Source of the DNA: Arthrobacter glacialis
GTDB lineage: Bacteria > Actinomycetota > Actinomycetes > Actinomycetales > Micrococcaceae
Length of the DNA: 64,000 nucleotides
Direction of reading: 5' to 3'
Assembly: GCF_002909445.1 (NCBI RefSeq)
Contig: NZ_PPXC01000014.1
Span: 1-64,000, forward strand
The position numbers and the translations under genes are program-made. Under the pieces are notes generated by a model. The model saw nothing but the letters and a program-made list of their open reading frames with translations, was not told where the DNA came from and did no database searches. Shown in pieces: positions 9,130 to 17,453 of the stretch (positions within the stretch are counted from its first letter, which is position 1; each line of letters begins with the position of its first letter).

Positions 9130-9750
9130 TTATTCGAAACGGCTGGGATCTCCCATGCCGCGCCGGACAACTTCGGCATAGCCGCTGGAAAAGTCAACAA
9201 CTGTTGTTGGCTCGGCGCCAACATCACCGGCGTCGATCACGGCGTCCAGCACGTGGTCCAGCGTCTCCTTGATTTCCCAGCCCTGCGTCAGCGGCTCCTG
9301 TTCATCAGGCAGCAGCAGGGTGCTGGAGAGCATGGGCTCGCCCAACTCTGCCAGAATGGCCTGGATCAGGCTGCTGTCGGGGATACGCACGCCAACAGTC
9401 TTCTTTTTCGGGTGGGCCAGGCGTTTGGGTACTTCCTTGGTGGCCGGGAGAATGAAGGTGTACGGCCCGGGCGTGACGGCCTTGATGCTGCGGAAGATGT
9501 CATTATCCACCATGACAAATTGCCCCAGCTGTGCAAAGTCCTTGCAGACAAGGGTGAAGTGGTGCTTGCTGTCCAGTCGGCGAATGGACCGGATTCGATC
9601 CAGAGCCTCGCGGTTGCCCAGCTGTGCACCCAGCGCGTAGCAGGAATCGGAGGGGTAGGCGATGAGCCCGCCGGATTGCAGGATGGCCACGATCTGGCTG
9701 ACCGAACGCGGCTGGGGATCGTCTGGATGAATGTCGAAGAATTTTGCCAT
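9130..9750 (-). CDS. Sua5/YciO/YrdC-type protein, YciO subgroup
   Basis: Protein of 206 aa that follows the YciO pattern from its first residues: FFDIHPDDPQPR, GGLIAYPSDSCYALG, FTLVCKDF, PGPYTFILPATKEVPKR, GEPMLSSTLLLP and EPTTVVDFSSG. The family is related to the TsaC/Sua5 enzyme that makes threonylcarbamoyl-AMP for tRNA t6A, but the YciO branch has a less certain role. The start at 9750 (MAKFFDIHP) matches the family N-terminus; an upstream in-frame ATG adds 13 residues with no support. It is monocistronic. Confidence 0.85.
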   Translation of the reverse strand: MAKFFDIHPDDPQPRSVSQIVAILQSGGLIAYPSDSCYALGAQLGNREALDRIRSIRRLDSKHHFTLVCKDFAQLGQFVMVDNDIFRSIKAVTPGPYTFILPATKEVPKRLAHPKKKTVGVRIPDSSLIQAILAELGEPMLSSTLLLPDEQEPLTQGWEIKETLDHVLDAVIDAGDVGAEPTTVVDFSSGYAEVVRRGMGDPSRFE

Positions 9751-9961
9751 GAAATGAGCATACGACTCCCGCACGCTCCCTGGGGCCATTGTGCCACTTC
9801 ACTGTGACGTGCACCGGAGTGCTGCCCTGCTTCCAGCGGTTTCGGGGTGCCACGTCCAGCTAACTCCCATATATTGGGGGGACGCTAAAAAGGACGTATG
9901 CGCCAGGGCCGCCGCGCATCAAATGGCCCCGGCGCATGAGCACTTTAGAGGAAGGTCTTCC

Positions 9962-12349
9962 ATGGGAGAGCGTTCACCAAGGCAGCCCAAGGCAAGCCAC
10001 TATCTAGCGACTGCTGCCAACGGGGGAAGCACCACGACTTCCTCGCAACTGCTGCGGATGCTGCTGATCAGTTCAGTCATCGGGGTGATGGTGGCTGGCA
10101 TGTTCGTGCCCGCGGCAGCTTTTGCCAAGGTGGCTGTGGCCGGTGTCAACGATTTTTTGACCACTGTTCCGAGCTCGATGGACTTTCAGGCACCCGCGCA
10201 GGCAACCACAATGCTCGCCTCCGACGGTTCCACGATTGCCACCCTGTACGCCCAAGACAGGAAGGTCGTGGATTTTGACAGCATGTCGCCCTTCATCAAG
10301 GACGGCGTGGTTGCCATTGAGGACGCCAGGTTCTACGAGCACGGCGGGGTGGATCCCACAGGCATTGTCAGGGCCCTGGTCGCCACCATCAATGGCGGGC
10401 GCCAAGGTGCCTCAACCATCACCCAGCAGTACGTCAACAACATGTTGATCGAACAGCTGGTGGCGGATGGGAAGACTGATGAAGCCAAGCTGGGCATGGA
10501 AAAGACGGTGGCCGACAAGGTCACCGAAATCCAGCTGGCCATTGGGCTGGAAAAGAAGTTGTCAAAGGATGACATCTTGGCCGGGTACCTGAACATCATT
10601 TACTTTGGCAACGGGGCATACGGCATTGAAGCTGCCGCGAAACTGTACTTCAACACCACGGCCAAGGATCTTACCCTCCCACAGGCCGCAGCATTGGCTG
10701 GGGTGGTCAACCGGCCCACCTACTACGACCCCATCACCCAGCCGGAGAATGTTGTCACCCGGCGCAACGCAGTTCTTGCCAAGTTGCTGGATCAGAATAA
10801 GATCAGCCAGGCGGACCATGACGCTGCCGTCCAGGCGCCCCTGGACCTGCACGTAACCACCAGCTCTCAGGGTTGTGCCGCAGCCACCGCCGCCTATTTC
10901 TGCGACTATGTGCAGCAGCTTTTTCTCAACGACCCGGCCTACGGTGCCACCCTGGAGGAGCGCACCAAGGTGCTCTACCAGGGCGGCCTGACCCTTCAAA
11001 CCACGTTGGATTCAGCCCTGCAAAAGGTGGCCCAGGAGCAAGCCACAGCCACCATGAGTGCCACCGACCCGCTGCAGCGTGGTGCGGCGATTGTCAGTGT
11101 GCAGCCGGGGACGGGCAAGGTCCTGACCATGGCGCAAAATACTGTGTACAACCCAACCGAGGCGCCAGGGAATTACATGGGGAATTTCGCTGTTTCTGTC
11201 AATGACGCCAATGGCCAGCCGCTCCACGGTGCCGGTGGTTTCCCTGTCGGTTCAACCTTCAAGCCGTTTGTGTTCGCTGAATGGCTCAACAGCGGCCATT
11301 CCATGATGACCTCCATCAATGGCGCCGTCCGGCGCTACCCCAGCGGCTACCCGTGGACCAATTCCTGCGGAACCACCACGGGCGACTATGACCCCGCAGC
11401 CCCGCCGTCGTTCCTGCTCCCCAACGATGACCCCAACCACTACTACTCCATGAGCGCCTACGAAGGCCTCTATAACTCCATCAACACCGTGACTTTTCAA
11501 ACCGCCACAGCCCTGGACTTTTGCAACATCCAAAAAATGGCAACAGCAGCCGGGGTGAAAGACGGGCGGAGCAACAAACCCTATGACCTTTCCAGCATTG
11601 CCAACTTGCTCGGCACCAAGAATGTGGCTCCCTTGGACATGGCGACGGCGTTTGCCACCTTCGCCAGCGGGGGTACGCGCTGCAACCCCATTGCCTTGAC
11701 GGCCATCACTGGAGCCAACGGAACCAAGTACCCTGTCCCCGCCGCGGACTGCAAGCGAACCATCAGTGCCGACGTGGCGGCCGGGGTGACCTACGCACTG
11801 CGCAGCGTCCTGCAGCGCGGCTCCGGCTGGAACATCCCCCTGGACGACAAGAACAACTCCTTCGCCAAAACCGGTACAACTGACGGCAACATTGAAACCT
11901 GGACCATTGGTGGCAATAGTGGAGTGGTTACCGCATCATTCTTTGGCAGCTACAAGGGCAACGGTGCCGAATTTGTGAACCAAGACATCGTGATCAACGG
12001 CAAGTACTACGCAGGCGTTGACGGTGCCGACCTAGCTGGCGGCCAGTGGGCAGCAGTCATGAACGCCGCAGCCGCCAACCCTGAATACACCGCTTCGGAG
12101 TTGGTGAACCCGCCAGCAGAGATGCTCGCCTCCACGGCACCCTTGGTGGCGGGGTTCAATGACCCCACATCCGGCGCGGAATCGTTGCCCGTAACACCTC
12201 AAGTTCCCGCGCAGCCCCAAGACCCAAGCCCCCAGGTCCCTGCGGTGCCTCAAGCAACCGTTCCGCCGCAGCCCACGACCGAGCCCGAGGCAACCCTCCC
12301 GCCCCCAGCGGCTGAACAGCCGTCAACGCCGGCACAGCCTGCGCCGTAA
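9962..12349 (+). CDS. Class A penicillin-binding protein (transglycosylase/transpeptidase)
   Basis: Bifunctional peptidoglycan synthase of 795 aa. A membrane anchor occupies about residues 30-56. The GT51 domain shows EDARFYEHGGVDPTG with Glu120 and QGASTITQQYVNN; the transpeptidase domain shows GSTFKPF (Ser/Lys near 430), NSINT and KTGTT near 636. The tail after about 750 is Pro/Gln/Ala rich, a feature of actinobacterial PonA-type enzymes. The start at 9962 has GGAAGG 5 nt upstream and is preferred to a non-supported frame reaching back to 9791. It extends septal or lateral wall glycan outside the membrane. Confidence 0.92.
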   Translation: MGERSPRQPKASHYLATAANGGSTTTSSQLLRMLLISSVIGVMVAGMFVPAAAFAKVAVAGVNDFLTTVPSSMDFQAPAQATTMLASDGSTIATLYAQDRKVVDFDSMSPFIKDGVVAIEDARFYEHGGVDPTGIVRALVATINGGRQGASTITQQYVNNMLIEQLVADGKTDEAKLGMEKTVADKVTEIQLAIGLEKKLSKDDILAGYLNIIYFGNGAYGIEAAAKLYFNTTAKDLTLPQAAALAGVVNRPTYYDPITQPENVVTRRNAVLAKLLDQNKISQADHDAAVQAPLDLHVTTSSQGCAAATAAYFCDYVQQLFLNDPAYGATLEERTKVLYQGGLTLQTTLDSALQKVAQEQATATMSATDPLQRGAAIVSVQPGTGKVLTMAQNTVYNPTEAPGNYMGNFAVSVNDANGQPLHGAGGFPVGSTFKPFVFAEWLNSGHSMMTSINGAVRRYPSGYPWTNSCGTTTGDYDPAAPPSFLLPNDDPNHYYSMSAYEGLYNSINTVTFQTATALDFCNIQKMATAAGVKDGRSNKPYDLSSIANLLGTKNVAPLDMATAFATFASGGTRCNPIALTAITGANGTKYPVPAADCKRTISADVAAGVTYALRSVLQRGSGWNIPLDDKNNSFAKTGTTDGNIETWTIGGNSGVVTASFFGSYKGNGAEFVNQDIVINGKYYAGVDGADLAGGQWAAVMNAAAANPEYTASELVNPPAEMLASTAPLVAGFNDPTSGAESLPVTPQVPAQPQDPSPQVPAVPQATVPPQPTTEPEATLPPPAAEQPSTPAQPAP

Positions 12350-12456
12350 AAAGCCCACCTGTGGCAGCCATGGGGGTGTCCCAACTATGGACAGCACGTT
12401 TTCTGAGCAAGAATACAAAGCAACGGGATGGGCCCGTTGCCTGAAGGAGCGAATTC

Positions 12457-12885
12457 GTGTCTGAAGCTACACCAGTGGTCCGCATCGTGGTTGGCGTTGA
12501 CGGGTCCAGCGCGTCAGTAAAAGCGTTGCAAGAAGGCGCCAAGTTCGCTGCCGAACTAGGCGGGGTGGTTGATGCCGTTGCCGTGTGGGAGGTGCCCAGC
12601 AGGCATGCCACCTACGAGGCGCTGGGGATCGGAAGCTTTGAAGACGGTGCCTGCCAAGTACTCAACGATGCCTTGTTTCAAGCATTTGGCGCCGACGTCC
12701 CCACCACAGTCTCGGCACGCCTAGTCCAAGGCCACCCGGCCAAGACGCTGGCGGCATGCTCTGAAGGCGCCCGCATGCTGGTGGTTGGACGACGAGGCCA
12801 AGGCGGGCTGCTGGGTCTGCTGCTTGGTTCCGTCAGCAATGCCGTGGTCAGCCACGCACCGTGCCCGGTGCTGGTGGTTCAGTAA
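12457..12885 (+). CDS. Universal stress protein (UspA family)
   Basis: Single UspA domain of 142 aa. N-terminal VVGVDGSSAS and the ATP-binding pattern G-x2-G-x9-G-(S) appear as GRRGQGGLLGLLLGSVSNAV, followed by CPVLVV at the C-terminus. ATP-binding members are implicated in stress and dormancy responses. A GTG start is supported by GAAGGAG 8 nt upstream. It is 107 nt after the penicillin-binding protein gene and could be its own transcript. Confidence 0.88.
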   Translation: MSEATPVVRIVVGVDGSSASVKALQEGAKFAAELGGVVDAVAVWEVPSRHATYEALGIGSFEDGACQVLNDALFQAFGADVPTTVSARLVQGHPAKTLAACSEGARMLVVGRRGQGGLLGLLLGSVSNAVVSHAPCPVLVVQ

Positions 12886-12903
12886 GCTACCGGCTCAAGT
12901 AAG

Positions 12904-13503
12904 TTACTGCCGGGCCAGGCAGCCTTGGGCAGCTTTTTCGGCTGTCTCCAAGGCTTCCGCCAACATGGCGACGGCCCGCTGGTACTCCGCGACGCCGTCG
13001 TCCGCGGGAACATCCCCCGTGAGGGACATCCGAGTGAGGCACCCTGGTCCGTGTCGAAGTGAAGCTGCGGCGCGGGCGGCCTTGGCCAGGGCCGAGGTTT
13101 CGGGCACCCGGACATCGCTCATGGCGGGGAAGTCGATGGCAGCGGCCGGGTCCAGTTCATAGCGGCCCCAGCGAGTCATTAGGGCGTCGTGCTCATGGTT
13201 GGCGGTGCTGAGGGCAAGGCTGAGCTGCCGGCGGCGGTCGGTGGCTGCGGCCGTGATCTGGCGACGCACCACGAGCTTATGGGTGGCTACGGTAGTGGCA
13301 AGGGCCACGGCAAAAAGTGCCAGTGACGTGAAGCTGCTGGTGAGCGCCGGAATCAAAATCAGGGGCGCCGCCACGCACAGGCCGGCAAAGGCGTACCAAA
13401 ACGTTGCGTCAGGATCATTTTCCGCCGTGGCGCGTGTTCGAATCAGCCAAACGGTAGCCGCTGCCGTGAGACAGACCAGCGCCGCAAGTACTAGGACAAC
13501 CAT
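12904..13503 (-). CDS. Hypothetical membrane protein with coiled-coil tail
   Basis: Protein of 199 aa not assigned to a family. It has an N-terminal membrane helix (VLVLAALVCLTAAATVWLI) followed by a second and third hydrophobic stretch (FWYAFAGLCVAAPLILIPAL, LALFAVALATTVATHKLVV), then about 115 cytoplasmic residues rich in Ala, Arg and Glu that probably form helices (RRRQLSLALSTANHEHDALMTRWGRYELDP). The ATG at 13503 is chosen because GGAGG lies 8 nt upstream; a GTG 9 nt earlier overlaps that site. Such proteins are frequent, uncharacterised, in Arthrobacter-like genomes. Confidence 0.7.
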   Translation of the reverse strand: MVVLVLAALVCLTAAATVWLIRTRATAENDPDATFWYAFAGLCVAAPLILIPALTSSFTSLALFAVALATTVATHKLVVRRQITAAATDRRRQLSLALSTANHEHDALMTRWGRYELDPAAAIDFPAMSDVRVPETSALAKAARAAASLRHGPGCLTRMSLTGDVPADDGVAEYQRAVAMLAEALETAEKAAQGCLARQ

Positions 13504-13874
13504 AACCGGCACCTCCGACGGACGTGGTCCCGACGGCCCCGCCCGGACACTCCTTGCTGGCGCACGTGGCGTGTCGCCATACTCCTATTGCAGGCCTAAA
13601 TCCCACCCGGGTCAAGGGGTGGGCACAGAAGTTCGAATTTCCGTCTTCCGAGGCGCCCGTCCCCGGAACTTTGGCGCAACTGATTCACTGTGATGCCCAA
13701 GGTCACGATTAGGCGACTACGGAAATATGGGTAACGTTCACAGCCGCGCCAAGTGTCGCCGTATCGCTTTGGCCGATTTTGCGTCCTGGGCGATGCGCTC
13801 TGGGCTCTGCAGGAATAGCGTTAAACAACCCTCACAAAGAGGGCATCCATCATTTCCCATAGAGGGTGTTTTTC
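13504..13874. other. 371-nt intergenic region between divergent genes
   Basis: No convincing gene is seen. The stretch separates the divergent membrane-protein and AMIN-like genes and so should hold both promoters. It contains a small inverted repeat CCCACCC / GGGTGGG (13602-13623). A tRNA T-loop-like string (GTTCGAA) occurs near 13631, but no cloverleaf can be formed around it. Confidence 0.5.
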
Positions 13875-14429
13875 ATGAAAATCGTCAAAACTTGGTTGGC
13901 AATTGTGGGGTTGCTCCTGGCGTTTGTTGTGGTTGCTCCGGCGCCTGCCCAGGCCGCCTCAACACCGTATTGCGGCATCACGTGGGGCTCGCTGGCGAAG
14001 GCGTCCGGCAGCCTTACCGGTGCTTCCGTCACCAATGTTCGTGCCGGCCGGCACGCGTGCTATGACCGCATGGTCATTGACCTTCAGGGCCATGCCAACG
14101 GCTTCAGCGTGCAGTACGTTGCATCGGTTTCCCAGCCGGGCAGCGGCTTTCCCGTGCCGCTCCGGGGCGGTGCGGATCTGCACGTAGTTGTTCTGGCGCC
14201 GGCCTACGACCAGAACACCGGGATGTCCACCTACAATCCGGCTAACAGGAACGAGCTGGTTAACACCGCTGGCTTTGCAACCTTCCGCCAGGTGGCCATG
14301 GCCGGCAGCTACGAAGGCTACACCCACATCGGTGTGGGGGTGAGGGCCAGGCTGCCGTTCAGGGTATTCTTCCTGAACGGCCCGGGGAACACGACCCGGA
14401 TAGTGCTGGATGTGGCCCATCAGTGGTAG
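13875..14429 (+). CDS. Secreted AMIN-like domain protein
   Basis: Protein of 184 aa with a clear Sec signal peptide (MKIVKTWLAIVGLLL then FVVVAPAPAQA, cleavage near AQA-AS) and a single beta-rich domain (HACYDRMVIDLQG, FSVQYVASVSQPGSG, LHVVVLAPAYDQNTG, PFRVFFLNGPGNTTRIVLDV). The C-terminal RIVLDVAHQW and the R.VIDL pattern match the AMIN-like domain found in secreted actinobacterial proteins, possibly a cell-wall binding module. The ATG at 13875 is preferred to a GTG 9 nt upstream, which overlaps the AGAGGG ribosome site. A strong terminator follows. Confidence 0.75.
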   Translation: MKIVKTWLAIVGLLLAFVVVAPAPAQAASTPYCGITWGSLAKASGSLTGASVTNVRAGRHACYDRMVIDLQGHANGFSVQYVASVSQPGSGFPVPLRGGADLHVVVLAPAYDQNTGMSTYNPANRNELVNTAGFATFRQVAMAGSYEGYTHIGVGVRARLPFRVFFLNGPGNTTRIVLDVAHQW

Positions 14430-14438
14430 GTCCCTTTG

Positions 14439-14484
14439 GTGCCGCCGTTGCTCCCGTATTTTCAGGAACGACGGCGGCACTTTT
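14439..14484 (+). terminator. Terminator of the AMIN-like gene
   Basis: Ten-bp perfect stem (GTGCCGCCGT / ACGGCGGCAC) starting 9 nt after the stop codon, followed directly by TTTT. The loop is 22 nt. It also faces the end of the minus-strand PPOX gene. Confidence 0.8.
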
Positions 14485-14507
14485 GTGGCCGGGCAGAACT
14501 CGGCGAG

Positions 14508-14930
14508 CTAGTAGCGCTCGGGTTCCGAGCCCAGGGGGAAGCGGATCCCACGAACACTGCTGGGCGTGATTTCCACAAAGGTGTACTTGAGGGTTTGCAG
14601 CCAAGGCGTCAACGGCAGGTCCATGACGGCGTCGATCTCGGTTTGCGATTCCAAGACTCGTGCAGTCCCCTTGAGGACGACACTCCACGCCTGATCCTCG
14701 GCGAGGCCGTCTATCTCGAAGGCAACTGTGTCATTGATGGTCAGTTCGGCCAGCTTGGTTCCGGGGTTGGTCCGGATCAACAGTTTCTGCTCATGAGCGA
14801 GGAAATTGATGGGGAAGATGTCGGGCTGGTTGGCCACGCTGAGGGCCAGTCTGCCAAAGCTCGTGTTCTCCAGAAACTTCCATGCTTCATCGGTGGACAT
14901 GTTCTCGCCGGGGCGCTCATCAGTGCTCAT
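14508..14930 (-). CDS. Pyridoxamine 5'-phosphate oxidase-like flavin/F420-type protein
   Basis: Split-barrel protein of 140 aa (GRLALSVANQPDIFPINFLAHEQKLLIRTNPGTKL, FEIDGLAEDQAWSVVLKGTARVL, WVEIT-like ending with GIRF). The pattern belongs to the PPOX/Nim-like class whose members bind FMN, F420 or haem; true pyridoxamine-phosphate oxidase is longer, so PNP oxidation is unlikely. The ATG at 14930 is chosen because CATAAT lies 6 nt upstream (leaderless type); longer in-frame options would run into the LacI gene. Substrate is unknown. Confidence 0.78.
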   Translation of the reverse strand: MSTDERPGENMSTDEAWKFLENTSFGRLALSVANQPDIFPINFLAHEQKLLIRTNPGTKLAELTINDTVAFEIDGLAEDQAWSVVLKGTARVLESQTEIDAVMDLPLTPWLQTLKYTFVEITPSSVRGIRFPLGSEPERY

Positions 14931-14937
14931 GCTGCGA

Positions 14938-14943
14938 TTATGC
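14938..14943 (-). promoter_or_regulatory. -10 element of a leaderless promoter for the PPOX gene
   Basis: On the minus strand CATAAT is followed by 6 nt and the ATG; no Shine-Dalgarno sequence is present. Confidence 0.45.
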
Positions 14944-15000
14944 CCCACCGAGACCAAAATGGACACCAAACTTTCAGTTGCTAGGCGGGCTGGTGCCTGG

Positions 15001-16056
15001 CTACTGGTGCCCTGCACTTTCCCTCAGGACCACTGTTCCGGTGACGCTGCCGGACTGCTTTGCGGCCGGGTTCAGTGCCATCTCGGCAGCCAGTTTGCCC
15101 ATGTCCTCCAAGGGCAGACGGTAGGTGGTGAGCGCGGGGGAGTGATCGCGCAGCGTGGGAATATCATCGAATCCAGCGACTTGAATATCTGTCGGAATAC
15201 TCAGCTCTCGGGAACGCAAGGCTGTCATGGCGCCAAGCGCTATGACGTCGTTGGCGGCCAAGATGCATACGGGGGACTCGGCGTCGTCCTTCAAAACGGA
15301 CAGCGCCTGGGCCTTGTCGCCGAGGGAATTCAGGTACTCCACGGTGGCGTCGTAGCCGCCCTTGCTGGTGAATGCTCCGTGAACGACGGCGAGAGGCTCA
15401 AGGTTCGCCTCGGCCAACCCGTGCAGGAAACCTTCCACACGCACCCTTGCCGTGTTGCGTTCATGCGGGCCCGCCAAGATGACAAAGCGCTTGATGCCCT
15501 GCGCCACGAGCGCCGCCACCAAGGCTGTGGCCCCCTCGCGGTTGGCCACCGTCAGGACGCGAGCCTCCGGAATGGCAGATGGCCCCAATGTCACCACCCG
15601 CCCGCCATTGTTGATGTACTGCGAGAGTGCCTTGGCCAGCCGGGGATCTTCGTCCAAAAGCCGCGAGGCCGCCAAAATGATGGCATCCGTGCGGTACGAA
15701 ATGAACGCGTTGACGGCAGCGAGTTCGGCATCGCCGGGGGACCCGTCGCCAACAATATCCGTGCCGGCCAGCAGCACCTGGTGGCGCGTTTGCAACGCGG
15801 CCTGCTGCACCCCATGGGCTATGGCGGAAAAATACGGGTCAGCAATGTCGTGGACCACCAGGCCCACCAGCCCTGTGGTGGAACGGGCCAGTGCCTGGGC
15901 CTGGGCGTTGGCCACGTACCCCAGTTCCTCGGCGGCAGACTTCACGCGCTCGGCAATGTCGGCAGCGGGTGTCCGGCTGGAGCCGTTGAGTACGCGTGAG
16001 GCCGTAGCTAAAGAGACGCCGGCGTGCTGGGCAACTTCTGAGAGTTTAACGGGCAC
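15001..16056 (-). CDS. LacI-family transcriptional regulator
   Basis: Regulator of 351 aa with the LacI helix-turn-helix at the N-terminus (KLSEVAQHAGVSLATASRVLNG, residues 4-25), the hinge helix (YVANAQAQALARS) and a periplasmic-binding-protein-like effector domain (GLVGLVVHDIADPYFSAIAHGVQ; ILAANDVIALGAM; VAGFDDIPTL). It starts with GTG, with AAGGAA 7 nt upstream. It is divergent from the Gfo/DUF993/isomerase operon, and a perfect palindrome of LacI-operator type lies in the shared promoter region, so it probably represses that operon and itself. The inducer is unknown, presumably a sugar-derived compound. Confidence 0.92.
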   Translation of the reverse strand: MPVKLSEVAQHAGVSLATASRVLNGSSRTPAADIAERVKSAAEELGYVANAQAQALARSTTGLVGLVVHDIADPYFSAIAHGVQQAALQTRHQVLLAGTDIVGDGSPGDAELAAVNAFISYRTDAIILAASRLLDEDPRLAKALSQYINNGGRVVTLGPSAIPEARVLTVANREGATALVAALVAQGIKRFVILAGPHERNTARVRVEGFLHGLAEANLEPLAVVHGAFTSKGGYDATVEYLNSLGDKAQALSVLKDDAESPVCILAANDVIALGAMTALRSRELSIPTDIQVAGFDDIPTLRDHSPALTTYRLPLEDMGKLAAEMALNPAAKQSGSVTGTVVLRESAGHQ

Positions 16057-16138
16057 GCTAATGTTCCTTGCGCTCGATGGATAGTGTGGGGCGGATCACG
16101 AAGTGCCCTTGACCTGGATGCAATCTTCAGCATATATT

Positions 16139-16152
16139 GGAAAGCGCTTTCC
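16139..16152. promoter_or_regulatory. Palindromic LacI-type operator
   Basis: GGAAAGCGCTTTCC is a perfect 14-bp palindrome with the central CG of LacI/CcpA-type operators. It sits 61 nt before the start of the Gfo gene and 83 nt from the divergent lacI-type gene, next to the A+T-rich string CATATATT (16131-16138), which could be part of a -10 box. Binding by the adjacent LacI-type regulator is inferred. Confidence 0.8.
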
Positions 16153-16212
16153 TAACGACTAACCACGCCGGGTTTCCTGGCCTGCACTTACAACCACTTT
16201 CGGGAGAATATC

Positions 16213-17451
16213 GTGACTATGACAGCCACCGCCGATCAGAGCGCCGCTCAAGCCACCCTTGCTGACACTGTTGCCAGCAAGCCGTCCAACGGAAACCAGC
16301 GGGTCATCCGCATCGCGATGAACGGCATCACCGGACGCATGGGCTACCGTCAGCACCTGCTGCGATCCATCCTGCCGCTGCGCGACTCGGGCCTGATCCT
16401 GGAAGACGGCACCAAGGTTGCCATTGAACCGATCCTGATTGGCCGCAACGAGGCCAAGGTCCGCGAGCTGGCCGAACTGCACAACGTTGAGCACTGGTCC
16501 ACGGACCTTGACGCCGTGATCGCGGACCCCACCGTTGACGTCGTCTTTGATGCCTCCATGACCAGCCTGCGCGCTGCCACCTTGAAGAAGGCCATGGCCA
16601 ACGGCAAGCACATCTTCACCGAGAAGCCCACGGCGGAGACCCTGGAAGAGGCTGTCGAGCTGGCCCGCATCGGGCAGGCAGCCGGTATAACGGCCGGAGT
16701 TGTCCATGACAAGCTGTACCTGCCCGGACTGGTCAAGCTGCGCCGCCTGGTGGACGAAGGTTTCTTCGGCCGCATCCTCTCCATCCGCGGCGAATTCGGC
16801 TACTGGGTCTTCGAGGGCGACCACCAGGCTGCCCAGCGTCCGTCCTGGAACTACCGCAAGGAAGACGGCGGCGGCATGACCACCGACATGTTCTGCCACT
16901 GGAACTACGTCCTTGAAGGCATCATCGGCAAGGTCAAGAGCGTCAACGCCAAGACCGCCACCCACATCCCGGCACGCTGGGACGAGCAGGGCAAGGAATA
17001 CAAGGCAACGGCCGACGACGCCGCCTACGGCATCTTCGAGCTCGAAACTCCGTCCGGAGATCAGGTCATTGGCCAGATCAACTCCTCCTGGGCCGTGCGT
17101 GTTTACCGCGACGAGCTGGTGGAGTTCCAGATCGACGGCACCCACGGCTCCGCCGTCGCCGGTTTGAACAAGTGCGTGGCCCAGCAGCGTGCCCACACCC
17201 CCAAGCCCGTCTGGAACCCGGATCTTCCCGTCACCGAATCCTTCCGCGCACAGTGGGCCGAAGTTCCCGCCAATGCGGATCTGGACAACGGCTTTAAGCT
17301 GCAGTGGGAAGAATTCCTGCGCGACGCCATCGCCGGCCGCGAACACCGCTTTGGTCTGCTCTCCGCAGCACGCGGCGTGCAGCTTGCCGAGCTGGGCCTG
17401 CAGTCCTCGGCCGAGCGCCGCACCCTGGACATCCCCGAAATCGAGCTGTAA
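16213..17451 (+). CDS. Gfo/Idh/MocA-family oxidoreductase
   Basis: NAD(P)-dependent dehydrogenase of 412 aa. After about 30 unstructured residues comes the Rossmann region RIAMNGITGRMGYRQ (34-48) and the family's EKP motif (TEKPTAE, 137-139), where the lysine takes part in catalysis; the C-terminal alpha/beta domain follows. Members oxidise or reduce sugars, inositols and their derivatives. The N-terminal GITGRMG motif (glycine-rich but with T in place of the usual GxGxxG) belongs to a subset. Start is GTG with GGGAGA upstream. It is the first gene of the LacI-controlled operon, with a 2-nt gap to the next gene. The substrate is unknown. Confidence 0.88.
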   Translation: MTMTATADQSAAQATLADTVASKPSNGNQRVIRIAMNGITGRMGYRQHLLRSILPLRDSGLILEDGTKVAIEPILIGRNEAKVRELAELHNVEHWSTDLDAVIADPTVDVVFDASMTSLRAATLKKAMANGKHIFTEKPTAETLEEAVELARIGQAAGITAGVVHDKLYLPGLVKLRRLVDEGFFGRILSIRGEFGYWVFEGDHQAAQRPSWNYRKEDGGGMTTDMFCHWNYVLEGIIGKVKSVNAKTATHIPARWDEQGKEYKATADDAAYGIFELETPSGDQVIGQINSSWAVRVYRDELVEFQIDGTHGSAVAGLNKCVAQQRAHTPKPVWNPDLPVTESFRAQWAEVPANADLDNGFKLQWEEFLRDAIAGREHRFGLLSAARGVQLAELGLQSSAERRTLDIPEIEL

Positions 17452-17453
17452 CC

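Noticed and set aside
9791-9961. N-terminal extension of the penicillin-binding protein by 57 residues
   Set aside because: The extension has no conserved content, and the ATG at 9962 has a good Shine-Dalgarno sequence at the right distance.
13604-13660. Possible tRNA in the gap near 13631 (GTTCGAA)
   Set aside because: The T-stem does not pair and no acceptor or anticodon stem can be drawn.
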